Source of the DNA: Saprospiraceae bacterium
Lineage (GTDB): Bacteria > Bacteroidota > Bacteroidia > Chitinophagales > Saprospiraceae
Reading direction: 5' to 3'
DNA: 54,549 nt
NCBI GenBank assembly: GCA_029263015.1
Contig: JAJCYI010000161.1
Location: 1-54,549, forward strand
Part shown: positions 1 to 8,692 of the stretch, piece by piece
Numbering within the stretch: the stretch's first letter is position 1
How the letters are laid out: every line of letters starts with the position of its first letter
Position numbers and translations under genes: made by a program
The notes under the pieces: model-generated
The model's database searches: none
What the model was told of the DNA's origin: nothing
What the model saw: the letters and a program-made list of their open reading frames with translations, nothing else

Positions 1-139
1 TTTCCGCCATACTTTGTTAAAAAAAATGACCGTAGCTATGGCTATGCTAATTTTTTTTGCCTTGTCTGACGAAAAAACCTGCCTGCCGGTAGGCAGGTAA
101 CCTCGTCAAAAGTGTCGATTATTTAACTCCACCTACTTA
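1..139. repeat. Left-terminal copy of inverted contig-end repeat
   Basis: Bases 1-139 are the reverse complement of 54383-54522, with one substitution and one T-run length difference. The copy contains an internal hairpin (TGACGA ... CCTGCCT/AGGCAGG ... TCGTCA, 67-107) and the motif AAAAGTGTCGATTATT at 108-123. In the right-hand copy this motif occurs as both ends of a 151-bp unit, so the left copy looks like the same MITE-like element cut off by the window edge. Bases 140-244 up to the first gene hold nothing else I recognise. Confidence 0.85.
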
Positions 140-244
140 GCGGTTTGAAGACCTCCAGGGATTTGTCAAAGAACCAAAAATTAAGTCCAGAGTTATTTGT
201 TTTAAATGTTTTATTAATTAAATTTGTAAAACAAAATGTAAATT

Positions 245-1303
245 ATGGCAGCAGGTTCAAACTATATTAAAGGCAGAGGGGCACAAATCAATACACCCAA
301 TCCATTTCACGATTTGGTTTATGATGACAACCCAATCGTAAACCTTGAGGATGAGGAGTCATTGGCAACTGAATATTTGGATGTTTATCCAAAGACAATG
401 TTGAATAAAGTGAAAAGTCCAGACATACCCTTGGATTGGTCATTGAATCCATACCAAGGCTGTGAACACGGATGTGTTTATTGTTATGCGCGGAACACAC
501 ATCCATTTTGGGGTTATAGTGCAGGGACTGATTTTGAACAAAAGATTCTGGTAAAAAAAGATGCTGCCAAGCTGGTAGAGCAGAAAATAAAACATCCCAA
601 ATGGATTGCCTCTCCAATGATGCTTTCGGGAAATACAGATTGCTATCAGCCAATTGAGCGAAAATTGGAGATCACCCGATCCATTTTGGATGTACTTTGG
701 AAATACCGACACCCTGTCGGCATCATCACAAAAAACAGCCTGATATTGCGAGATCTCGACATTTTGACCAAAATGGCAGCGCAAAACCTGGTGCATGTTT
801 CTATTTCATTGACTACCCTTGATGAGGAACTTCGGAGGGAGATGGAGCCGAGGACAGCAAGTGTGCAGGCTCGTTTGCACACCATTGAAAAGTTGTCGAA
901 ATTCGGAATACCAGTAAACGTCATGTTTGCTCCTATCATCCCTGGGTTGAATGAACATGAAATCTTTAAAGTAGCGGAATACACATCAAAATTGGGGGCG
1001 CTCGGCATGGCTTACACCTTGGTAAGGTTGAACGGCGATGTCGCAACTATTTTTGAAGATTGGTTGAGAAAGGTTTTCCCTGATAGGGCAGACAAAGTCT
1101 TGAACAAAATCAAAGCCTGTCACGGTGGGCAATTTGAAGATTCCCGTTTTGGTAAAAGGATGAGTGGTGAAGGGAGTTATGCCGAAATAATCAGAGACCA
1201 GTTTCACTTGGCAAAACATAAATTTTTCCAAGACAAGAAATTGCCGCCATACAATCTTGATTTGCATGAGAAGATGAAAAACCCACAGATGAGTTTGTTT
1301 TGA
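245..1303 (+). CDS. PA0069/SplB-like radical SAM protein
   Basis: A 352-residue radical SAM protein of the group related to spore photoproduct lyase (COG1533; the PA0069/Rv2578c branch). The cluster-binding CX3CX2C motif is at C73, C77 and C80 (CEHGCVYC). The N-terminal GRGAQ..TPNPF signature is typical of this branch. A TIM-barrel-like region follows (GNTDCYQPIE, VSISLTT, APIIPGLN). It should use a [4Fe-4S] cluster to cleave S-adenosylmethionine, but the substrate of this branch is not established. A true spore photoproduct role is unlikely in a non-sporulating bacterium. The ATG at 245 immediately precedes the conserved N-terminus. The gene stands alone, with a structured non-coding segment behind it. 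The family call is firm and the function is unknown. Confidence 0.9.
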   Translation: MAAGSNYIKGRGAQINTPNPFHDLVYDDNPIVNLEDEESLATEYLDVYPKTMLNKVKSPDIPLDWSLNPYQGCEHGCVYCYARNTHPFWGYSAGTDFEQKILVKKDAAKLVEQKIKHPKWIASPMMLSGNTDCYQPIERKLEITRSILDVLWKYRHPVGIITKNSLILRDLDILTKMAAQNLVHVSISLTTLDEELRREMEPRTASVQARLHTIEKLSKFGIPVNVMFAPIIPGLNEHEIFKVAEYTSKLGALGMAYTLVRLNGDVATIFEDWLRKVFPDRADKVLNKIKACHGGQFEDSRFGKRMSGEGSYAEIIRDQFHLAKHKFFQDKKLPPYNLDLHEKMKNPQMSLF

Positions 1304-1308
1304 TTTTA

Positions 1309-1600
1309 AACCACAAAAGGTAACATACGCTCATGTTCTCAATTCCCTGATTTCCAAAATTTCAGCCAACCCAGAACGATTCCCAAGCCTGGTGCAGGTG
1401 TTGAATTCAGGGCGAATTTCAGAAATCTTGTTAGTTGCTTCCTCGTGAGATTTCCGAAATTGTCCGTGGGCTGCACTACGACAGGAGCAATAGCCTTTTT
1501 CAAAAAGTCTGAAATTTCGGAAATCAAATCAGCAATTACGAAACATGAGCGGAATCATAAGTCAGCTTTTTTTTGTGCCACTTTTGTGCCTTTTGTGGTT
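1309..1600. repeat. Imperfect inverted-repeat element, about 290 bp
   Basis: The gap after the radical SAM gene is a nested inverted repeat. AACCACAAAAGG (1309-1320) pairs with CCTTTTGTGGTT (1589-1600). CGCTCATGTT (1328-1337) pairs with AACATGAGCG (1542-1551). Further in, GATTTCC.AAATTTCAG pairs with CTGAAATTTCGGAAATC. The centre has another AATTTCAGAAATCT/AGATTTCCGAAATT pair. A 62-codon minus-strand open frame lies inside but shows no protein-like features. It is most likely a degenerate non-coding mobile or structured element. Confidence 0.6.
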
Positions 1601-1693
1601 CAAAAAATACCCTGTCCACAATAATTAGAATACCCCATTTTGAAACCAAGGTGTGGCATTTTTGTAATTTGGCCTTTTGCTAAAATGCTAATC

Positions 1694-4600
1694 ATGCGCA
1701 ACACTCTTGTTATCTTATTTTTTTCCTGTTTTTCTTTCCTTATTTTTTCTCAAGAATTACCTGACTTAGAGTCATTTCAATTCCGGGAAGTTGGCCCATA
1801 CCGAGGGGGACGAGTTACCGCCGTTACAGGTGTTGACCTGCAGCCAAATGTCTTTTATATGGGTGCCACGGGGGCGGGTGTTTGGAAAACGGAGGACTAT
1901 GGCACAACATGGGATAACATTTCCGATGGCTTTTTTGAAACGCCATCAGTTGGAGCGATTAGGGTAGCGAAAAACGACCCAAATGTCATTTATGTGGGGA
2001 CAGGTACAGATGGATTGCGGAGCAATATCATCGTCGGAAAAGGGATCTATAAATCCATTGATGCTGGAAAGTCTTGGAAAAACATTGGCCTAAAAAACAC
2101 GGGGCATATTGGTGCTGTTGAAATACATCCAACTGACCACAATATTGTTTTTGTTGCTGCCATCGGCCAGGCATTTGGAGCCAATAGCGAACGAGGGGTA
2201 TTTCGGACCAAAGATGGAGGTAAAAGTTGGGATAAGGTGCTGCACCTTTCTGATACCGCCGGATTTGCGGATTTGGAATTCATGCCCACCAACCCAAATA
2301 TTATTTATGCTGCAGCCTGGCGGGCAGAGCGGAAACCTTGGACGATCATTTCTGGAGGGAAAGAAAATGGCATATATAAATCGGTGGATGGTGGCGATAA
2401 TTGGGTGAAACTTGAAAATGGACTTCCCACTGAGTTGGTCGGTAAAATTGACCTAGCCGTTTGCCCTGCTGATTCAAAAGTGGTTTACGCGCTGATTGAG
2501 GCTCCCGATGGAAAGGGAGGATTGTACCGTTCAGACAATCAAGGTGAATCCTTTGAGCAGGTTTCATCAAATTCAGCCTTGACGATCCGTCCTTTTTATT
2601 TCCTGAATGTAGATGTTGATCCGACAAATGCCGATGTCGTTTATGTAAACACTTTACGATTTCATAAATCAAAAGACGGCGGAAAAACCTGGCGGACAAT
2701 CGGAACACCACATGGCGACAACCATGATATATGGATTAACCCAAACGACCCTCAGTTGTTGGTGCAGGCGAATGATGGAGGGGCCAATGTCAGCCATAAT
2801 GGCGGCAAGACTTGGTCAACACAATTTAACCAACCAACGTCGGAACTATATCAAGTAGAAGTGGACGACCAGTATCCCTATTGGTTGTACGCAGGTCAGC
2901 AGGACAATTATACGACCGTGTCGGTGCCAAGTTTGCCGCCTGGTTCACATCAACTTGGAGCATCTGGATTTATTGTCAACACCGGAGGCTGCGAAACTGG
3001 GCCAGCGGTGCCCAAGCCAGGCAATCCAGATATTGTTTATTCGAATTGTAAAGGCCGGTTCAGTGTTTTCAATAAGCGGACTGGTCAGGAAAAGGCGTAT
3101 GATGTTGGAGCTAGGTATATGTATGGTCACAATCCAAAAGACTTAAAATTCAGGTTTCAGCGGGTATCTCCAATTCATGTATCGCCGCACGATGCGGAGG
3201 TGATTTATCACACTTCACAATACGTTCACCGGAGTACCGACGAGGGTAAATCCTGGGAAATCATTTCACCTGACCTCACTGCCAATGAGACTGAAAAACA
3301 AGTTGTTTCTGGGAGTCCAATCACAAGGGATATTACGGGCGAGGAATTTTACAGTACGATTTATTCTATCCGTGAATCAAAACTGGAAAAAGGATTGATA
3401 TGGGTTGGCGCCAATGATGGCCCTGTCCATGTAACAAGGAATGGAGGCCAAAATTGGCAGAAAGTGACTCCTAAAAACCTTCTTTCAGGGGGTAGGGTAG
3501 ATGCCGTTGAACCGTCGCCTCACAATGCTGCCAAGGCGTATTTTGCAGTGCTCAGGTATCAATTGGGTGATTGGAAACCCTATATTTTTAAAACGGAAGA
3601 TTATGGCAAACATTGGAAACTGATCACCAATGGAATTCCGTCGGATTTTCCAGTCAGGGTCGTTCGGGAAGATCCCGATAGGGAAGGGCTGTTATATGCA
3701 GGAACTGAATACGGCCTTTTTGTATCTTTTGATGATGGGGAAAACTGGCAACAAATGCAAAACAACTTACCCGTCACGCCAATTACAGATTTGAAGTTGC
3801 ATCGTAAAGATTTGATAATGAGCACGATGGGACGGGGTTTTTGGATCCTTGACGATTTGTCGTCGTTGCATCAGGGGTTAGAAAAGATAGATACTTTGCA
3901 AGCCCATGTGTTTAAGCCAAGGGATACTTACAGGTTTAAGTACAGGAGTTTCCGTGGTACGGATGGAGTGCCTTCGCCCCAGTTCCCACCGTCTTCTGTT
4001 ATTATTGATTACTTCCTTCCGGAAAAAAATAGCACGCCGTTGCGATTAGATATATTAAACGAAAATGGTGAAACAATACGGACGCTCATCAGCAAACCCG
4101 ATAGTTTGCAGAAGAAATCAAAAGCGTACCGGGACATGGCCACCAATGAATTTATCTATTCTGTGAATACGCAGCTAAAAAATGAAAAAGGCCTGCACCG
4201 TTTTAGATGGGATATGGCTCATGCTGGTGCGTGGGACAACGTGGATTCCAAAAGTTATCGAAATGGCCCGAAAGCCAGTCCCGGGAAATACACACTAAAA
4301 ATGTACTCGGGCGATCATGTTTTGGAACAGTCGTTCGATTTGATTCTGGATCCCCGAGTAGTGGAAAGTGGGGTAAGTATTTCGGATGTGAAGAAGCAGG
4401 AAGAAATAGCTTTGAAGATCATTGATTTGATTTCCGATGCAAAACGATTATCTCATAAAGTTCAGAAAGAAATAAAGGAATTGAAGAAAAAAGAGGCGTT
4501 GACAGAAAAAGAGAAAACCCGATTGAAAAAGTTGAAAGACTTGGATTCCAAAATGGTCAATGCCAAGACCCCATATCCCCAGCAAATGTATTTGAACCAA

Positions 4601-4720
4601 GTCAACTATTTATTTCGGGTTGCCACAGCTGCGGATCAAATTCCAGGAGATGTTGTTTTTACAAGGTTTGAAGAGTTGAAAGTGGAATTTGAAAATTTAC
4701 AACAGGAGTTTAATGAATAG
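1694..4720 (+). CDS. Secreted VPS10/sortilin-type Asp-box beta-propeller protein
   Basis: A large secreted protein built from Asp-box (BNR) repeats, often annotated as a VPS10 domain-containing or glycosyl-hydrolase-like WD40/YVTN protein in Bacteroidota. I count about 11 S/T-x-D-x-G-x-T/S-W motifs (for example KTEDYGTTW, KSIDAGKSW, RTKDGGKSW, VSFDDGENW), which form one or two propellers. The family's early GPYRGGRV motif is present. The C-terminal 100 residues are Lys/Glu-rich and probably coiled coil. The open frame reaches back to 1640, but the ATG at 1694 gives a clean signal peptide (MRNTLVILFFSCFSFLIFSQ), so I prefer it; 1685 is an alternative. There is no T9SS sorting domain at the C-terminus. 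Function is unproven; related proteins are often near peptidases or outer-membrane transporters, but none is adjacent here. Confidence 0.85.
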   Translation: MRNTLVILFFSCFSFLIFSQELPDLESFQFREVGPYRGGRVTAVTGVDLQPNVFYMGATGAGVWKTEDYGTTWDNISDGFFETPSVGAIRVAKNDPNVIYVGTGTDGLRSNIIVGKGIYKSIDAGKSWKNIGLKNTGHIGAVEIHPTDHNIVFVAAIGQAFGANSERGVFRTKDGGKSWDKVLHLSDTAGFADLEFMPTNPNIIYAAAWRAERKPWTIISGGKENGIYKSVDGGDNWVKLENGLPTELVGKIDLAVCPADSKVVYALIEAPDGKGGLYRSDNQGESFEQVSSNSALTIRPFYFLNVDVDPTNADVVYVNTLRFHKSKDGGKTWRTIGTPHGDNHDIWINPNDPQLLVQANDGGANVSHNGGKTWSTQFNQPTSELYQVEVDDQYPYWLYAGQQDNYTTVSVPSLPPGSHQLGASGFIVNTGGCETGPAVPKPGNPDIVYSNCKGRFSVFNKRTGQEKAYDVGARYMYGHNPKDLKFRFQRVSPIHVSPHDAEVIYHTSQYVHRSTDEGKSWEIISPDLTANETEKQVVSGSPITRDITGEEFYSTIYSIRESKLEKGLIWVGANDGPVHVTRNGGQNWQKVTPKNLLSGGRVDAVEPSPHNAAKAYFAVLRYQLGDWKPYIFKTEDYGKHWKLITNGIPSDFPVRVVREDPDREGLLYAGTEYGLFVSFDDGENWQQMQNNLPVTPITDLKLHRKDLIMSTMGRGFWILDDLSSLHQGLEKIDTLQAHVFKPRDTYRFKYRSFRGTDGVPSPQFPPSSVIIDYFLPEKNSTPLRLDILNENGETIRTLISKPDSLQKKSKAYRDMATNEFIYSVNTQLKNEKGLHRFRWDMAHAGAWDNVDSKSYRNGPKASPGKYTLKMYSGDHVLEQSFDLILDPRVVESGVSISDVKKQEEIALKIIDLISDAKRLSHKVQKEIKELKKKEALTEKEKTRLKKLKDLDSKMVNAKTPYPQQMYLNQVNYLFRVATAADQIPGDVVFTRFEELKVEFENLQQEFNE

Positions 4721-4734
4721 GTTTTTAGGTCGGA

Positions 4735-4767
4735 AGACCTGACAGGTTTTAGAAACCTGTCAGGTCT
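4735..4767. repeat. 15-bp perfect hairpin repeat (CC/GG allele)
   Basis: AGACCTGACAGGTTT (4735-4749), loop TAG, then its exact complement (4753-4767). It sits 14 bp after the propeller gene's stop. It has the architecture of the hairpins at 47294 and 54342, with a covarying dinucleotide. There is no T-run behind it, so it is not a classical terminator. Confidence 0.85.
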
Positions 4768-4804
4768 GGCTGGAAGAGAAGTAACATCCAAATATCAAAT
4801 CAGA

Positions 4805-5620
4805 ATGAATAAAACGATCCTTGTCACTGGTAGTAATTCCGGGTTTGGGAAATTGATTGTAGAGCAATTTGCAAGCAATGGATGGCAGGTGGCTGCGACC
4901 ATGCGTGACATTTCAAAAGCTGGTTCTTTGACAGAATTCCCAAATGTAAACACCTATCAGCTGGATGTAACGAATGCCGACAGTGTGGCTCGTGCAAAAT
5001 CAGTGGTGCTGCAGGATTTCGGCAAAATAGACATAGTGGTGAACAATGCGGGTTTTGGGGTTTACGGGGCTTTTGAATTGTCGACTGAAGAAGAAGTGGA
5101 GCGCCAATTTGCAGTGAATGTGAAAGGACTCATGGCGGTGACCAAAGCTTGGCTTCCACATTTTAGGGAAAACCAGGGTGGCATGTTCATTAATATATCC
5201 TCGGTTGCTGGAATTAATTCTTACCCGTTGGCTTCATTGTATGTTGCATCAAAATGGGCAGTGGAAGGTTTTTCGGAATCATTGTATTACGAAGTCAAGC
5301 CATTTAACATCAAATTGAAATTGATCGAACCTGGTGGGTTTAAGACCAATTTTCAAACGAGTTCTATCACTTGGACGCAGAACCCTGCAATTGATGTTTA
5401 CGATAAAAAATTAGCCCGAACCAAGAAATTTAGAAATGACAGGCAGGAAAATCTACCCGATCCCATTGAAGTGGCAAAATTGGCTTTTAGGGCAGCTACC
5501 GATGGCACAGATCGGCTTCGTTATTTGATAGGTAAAGATGCTGAAAAGATGATGAATTTGAGGGAATCACTAGGTGCAGAGAAATTTGTTGAACGTCAAT
5601 ATGAGGAGTATATGACTTGA
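4805..5620 (+). CDS. Short-chain dehydrogenase/reductase (SDR)
   Basis: A 271-residue classical SDR, a cytoplasmic NAD(P)(H)-dependent oxidoreductase. The cofactor-binding TGSNSGFG motif is at residues 8-15, NNAG at 80-83, the catalytic Ser in ISSVAG at 132-133, and YxxxK at Y146/K150. The sequence after the active site (EPGGFKTNF) is typical of the group that acts on small carbonyl or steroid-like substrates. The substrate cannot be read from sequence. It starts 38 bp after the 4735 hairpin and is probably transcribed alone. Confidence 0.9.
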   Translation: MNKTILVTGSNSGFGKLIVEQFASNGWQVAATMRDISKAGSLTEFPNVNTYQLDVTNADSVARAKSVVLQDFGKIDIVVNNAGFGVYGAFELSTEEEVERQFAVNVKGLMAVTKAWLPHFRENQGGMFINISSVAGINSYPLASLYVASKWAVEGFSESLYYEVKPFNIKLKLIEPGGFKTNFQTSSITWTQNPAIDVYDKKLARTKKFRNDRQENLPDPIEVAKLAFRAATDGTDRLRYLIGKDAEKMMNLRESLGAEKFVERQYEEYMT

Positions 5621-5683
5621 TTGTTTTATGTTTTTTTTTGGAATGTAATTCAAAATGTCGGTTTCACTATTCTAAACGATGCC

Positions 5684-5770
5684 GCCCGGTGTCCGACGCC
5701 TCGTAGGGCGTCCGACACCTATATTTTCTGGGGAGGTGTCGGACGCCTTGAGAGGCGTCGGACACCGGGC
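5684..5770. repeat. Long GC-rich imperfect hairpin
   Basis: Arms 5684-5720 and 5734-5770 pair over 18 bp, then a 5-nt internal mismatch, then 14 bp, around a 13-nt AT-rich loop. Each arm carries the core GTCCGAC twice. It lies between the SDR and malQ. Its GC content is well above the surroundings, as expected for a dispersed repeat rather than a local terminator. Confidence 0.8.
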
Positions 5771-5809
5771 GCCAACCATGAATCAATGAAACCATGAATC
5801 AATGAAACT

Positions 5810-8518
5810 ATGAAAATAACTTTCCGAATAAACTACAACACAAAATGGGGAGAGCGGATAATTGTCGCTGGGTCATTACCTGAGTTAGGTAATTGGGATA
5901 AGAATCAAGCGTTGCAATTGAGATATTCAGAAGATGGTGACTGGATAGGGGAGGTGTCCGTTGAAGATCCTATTAAAACGGTCGAGTATAAATATTACAA
6001 AGTTGACGACGATTTTGAAGTCTTGGATGAAGATTGGGGGGGCAATAGGTCGTTCGATATTAAGAAAAACCAACAAGGAAGCGTTGTCATTATTGATTCT
6101 TGGAGGGCAAAATTCCACTTGGACAATGTTTTATATACGGCTGCTTTTCAGGGAGTTATATTCAAACCAGCACTCTATAAATCTAAGATTTCCAAAAAAG
6201 CAACCGACACGACCGAACTTAAATTCCAGATCCATGCACCGAGGGTGGAAACCGGCATGCAATTATGTGTGTCCGGCGACATTCCAGCGCTCGGGAATTG
6301 GGATTTAAAGAAACCCCTTCTGCTTGGCAATGTGCAATTCCCTTTATGGTCCGGATCTATTTCTATAAAACCCAAAGTTGAAATTGAATATAAATATGGG
6401 ATTTATGACCCGAAAACAAAACAAGTAATACAGCTTGAAAAAGGGGCAAACCGGGAATTTGAAAACGATCAGCCTTCACCCAGAATAATCATCAAAACGG
6501 ATGAATATTTTGATCACCTTGAAAGTACATGGAAAGGAGTGGGAGTAGCAGTTCCCGTGTTTTCATTGCGGAGCAAAAATGGGTTTGGCGTAGGCGAATT
6601 TTCAGATATTAAGTTGTTGGTTGATTGGGCAAAAAGCGTACACATGAAGATGGTGCAGATACTTCCGATCAACGATACCATCGCGACTTATACTTGGGTT
6701 GATTCTTACCCTTATGCTTCCATTTCGGTATTTGCTTTGCACCCACTTTATTTGAATCTGGATGACGTGGAGGGGTTCAAGACCACCGTTGACCAAAAAA
6801 AGTATAACCTTGAAAGAGGGCGGCTGAATCAATTGCAAGAAGTTGATTACGAAGAAATTGTACAACTGAAATTCAAATATGCCAGGGAAGTTTTTTCAAA
6901 ACAAAAAGGCAGCTTTTTCAAAAGTGCAGCTTTCAAAAAATTCTTTGACGAAAACCAGCATTGGTTAAAACCATATTCGCTTTTCAGCCAATTAAGGGAC
7001 CAGTTCAAGACAGCCGATTTCAATCAATGGGGCAAATACAAAAAGTTCTCGCCTGCCATTCTTAAAAAAGGAACAGATGCCAAATCTCCCCATTTTGATG
7101 AAGTTGCCTTTTATTATTTTGTCCAGTTTCATCTCGACAAACAACTAAAGTCTGCCTCACAATATGCCAGGCAAAATGGTATTATATTAAAAGGCGACAT
7201 ACCGATAGGAATCTATCGCAATAGTGTCGATGCCTGGACCGATCCACACCTATATAATATGGACGGCCAATCAGGCGCACCGCCAGACCCGTTTTCTGAG
7301 ATTGGCCAGAATTGGGGCTTCCCAACTTACAATTGGGCAGAAATGGCCAAAGATGGTTATCAATGGTGGCAGAATAGGTTAAAGCAATTGTCCCGATATT
7401 TTGATGCTTTCCGGATCGACCATATCCTCGGGTTTTTCCGAATCTGGCAAATTCCGTTGGATCAGGTGGAAGGGACTTTTGGTTTTTTCAATCCAGCCAT
7501 TCCAATCCAAAAAAAGGAATTTGAAGAACTGGGTATTTGGTTTGAGCACGACCGGTTTTGCAGGCCTTTTATCACCGTGGATATTTTGAACCATTCTTTT
7601 GGGGAGAAGGCTAATTATGTTGCAGAGACCTTTTTGATGAAAGACAAGTTCGGCAATTATTATTTCCAAGAAGAATTTGAGACCCAGCGCAAGGTCGAGG
7701 CATATTTTGAGATGGAAGAAAACGCAGCGACAGATCATTTAAAAAACGGATTGTTCAAGTTGTTGAGCAATGTCCTGTTTTTTGAAGTGCCAGATTCACA
7801 GGGACAGGCGTTTCATCCACGTATTGATTTTCAAAAAATAGATTCCTTCAAAGCCTTGCCCCAAGACCTACAATCAAAATTAGCGGCACTGTACGAAAAT
7901 TATTTTTATCAGCGGCAGGATGAATTTTGGAAACAAGAAGCAATGAGAAAGCTTCCTGCAATCAAGGACGCAACCAACATGTTGATCTGTGGTGAAGACC
8001 TCGGCATGGTGCCCGATTGTGTCCCTGGTGTCATGAGTGACCTCGGGTTCTTGACCCTTGAGATTCAGCGGATGTCCAAAAACCCACAAACGGAATTCCT
8101 TGAAGCCCAGGACATTCCATATCTTTCGGTAATTACACCTGGAACGCATGATATGTCACCGATCAGATTATGGTGGGAAGAAATGGATTATGAACAACGA
8201 TGCCGTTTTTATTGGCATCAGCTGGGGATGACGGGAGACCCGCCGGCAACATGTGAACCTGAAGTCGTGGAGCGCATATTTCACCAGCATCTTCGCTGGC
8301 CAGGCATGTGGACGATATTTTCCATTCAGGACATTTTGGCTTTAAGTGCTAAATTGAGAAGAGAAAATCCGCAAGAAGAAAGGATCAATATTCCAGCAAA
8401 TCCGCAGCATTATTGGCGGTATAGGAGTCATCTTTACATGGAAGATTTACTGAATGAGGAAGGATTGATGACCCAATTGAATGAAATGTTTCTTGAGGCT
8501 GGTAGAAGGACTGTATGA
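5810..8518 (+). CDS. malQ: 4-alpha-glucanotransferase (amylomaltase) with two starch-binding modules
   Basis: A GH77 enzyme that transfers alpha-1,4-glucan segments between maltodextrins in the cytoplasm. The 902-residue length fits the DPE2-like architecture: two CBM20-type modules (about residues 1-100 and 125-230, each with a G-x-LPELGNWD or GDIPALGNWD strand) before the GH77 barrel. Catalytic residues are visible: nucleophile D537 (FRIDHILGFFR), acid/base E729 (GEDLG) and D781 (GTHD). Classic MalQ is about 500-700 residues and lacks these modules; the two-module form is known from plant DPE2 and many Bacteroidota, where it is thought to act on branched glucans. The next glycan-related gene is the GH3 lipoprotein at 11159. 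Confidence 0.92.
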   Translation: MKITFRINYNTKWGERIIVAGSLPELGNWDKNQALQLRYSEDGDWIGEVSVEDPIKTVEYKYYKVDDDFEVLDEDWGGNRSFDIKKNQQGSVVIIDSWRAKFHLDNVLYTAAFQGVIFKPALYKSKISKKATDTTELKFQIHAPRVETGMQLCVSGDIPALGNWDLKKPLLLGNVQFPLWSGSISIKPKVEIEYKYGIYDPKTKQVIQLEKGANREFENDQPSPRIIIKTDEYFDHLESTWKGVGVAVPVFSLRSKNGFGVGEFSDIKLLVDWAKSVHMKMVQILPINDTIATYTWVDSYPYASISVFALHPLYLNLDDVEGFKTTVDQKKYNLERGRLNQLQEVDYEEIVQLKFKYAREVFSKQKGSFFKSAAFKKFFDENQHWLKPYSLFSQLRDQFKTADFNQWGKYKKFSPAILKKGTDAKSPHFDEVAFYYFVQFHLDKQLKSASQYARQNGIILKGDIPIGIYRNSVDAWTDPHLYNMDGQSGAPPDPFSEIGQNWGFPTYNWAEMAKDGYQWWQNRLKQLSRYFDAFRIDHILGFFRIWQIPLDQVEGTFGFFNPAIPIQKKEFEELGIWFEHDRFCRPFITVDILNHSFGEKANYVAETFLMKDKFGNYYFQEEFETQRKVEAYFEMEENAATDHLKNGLFKLLSNVLFFEVPDSQGQAFHPRIDFQKIDSFKALPQDLQSKLAALYENYFYQRQDEFWKQEAMRKLPAIKDATNMLICGEDLGMVPDCVPGVMSDLGFLTLEIQRMSKNPQTEFLEAQDIPYLSVITPGTHDMSPIRLWWEEMDYEQRCRFYWHQLGMTGDPPATCEPEVVERIFHQHLRWPGMWTIFSIQDILALSAKLRRENPQEERINIPANPQHYWRYRSHLYMEDLLNEEGLMTQLNEMFLEAGRRTV

Positions 8519-8561
8519 GTGCAACTCAAGATGTCATGGAATAAAAGCGACGACCATTGTA

Positions 8562-8583
8562 GTGCGAATCTCCAGATTCGCAC
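8562..8583. repeat. 10-bp hairpin, GTGCGAATCT family
   Basis: GTGCGAATCT, loop CC, AGATTCGCAC. The same design recurs at 51886-51905 as TACGAATCT-CC-AGATTCGTA. Both copies sit shortly after a plus-strand stop codon. Confidence 0.75.
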
Positions 8584-8598
8584 ACTTAACACTTACCT

Positions 8599-8663
8599 GC
8601 TGGCGCAGGACTCTGTCCTGTGACATGGATTGTTCAAGGCACAGGACAGAGTCCTGCGCCAGC
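8599..8663. repeat. 24-bp perfect inverted repeat
   Basis: Arms 8599-8622 and 8640-8663 are exact reverse complements (core GCGCAGGACTCTGTCCTG) around a 17-nt loop. It lies in the convergent gap between malQ and the minus-strand reductase, next to the 8562 hairpin. There is no T-run, so it is better viewed as a dispersed repeat that may also stop convergent transcripts. Confidence 0.8.
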
Positions 8664-8692
8664 GAGTGGCAAAACCATGAAACCATGAGCCT

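Noticed and set aside
1339-1527. 62-codon minus-strand frame after the radical SAM gene
   Set aside because: It lies wholly inside the inverted-repeat element; its sequence is explained by the mirrored blocks.
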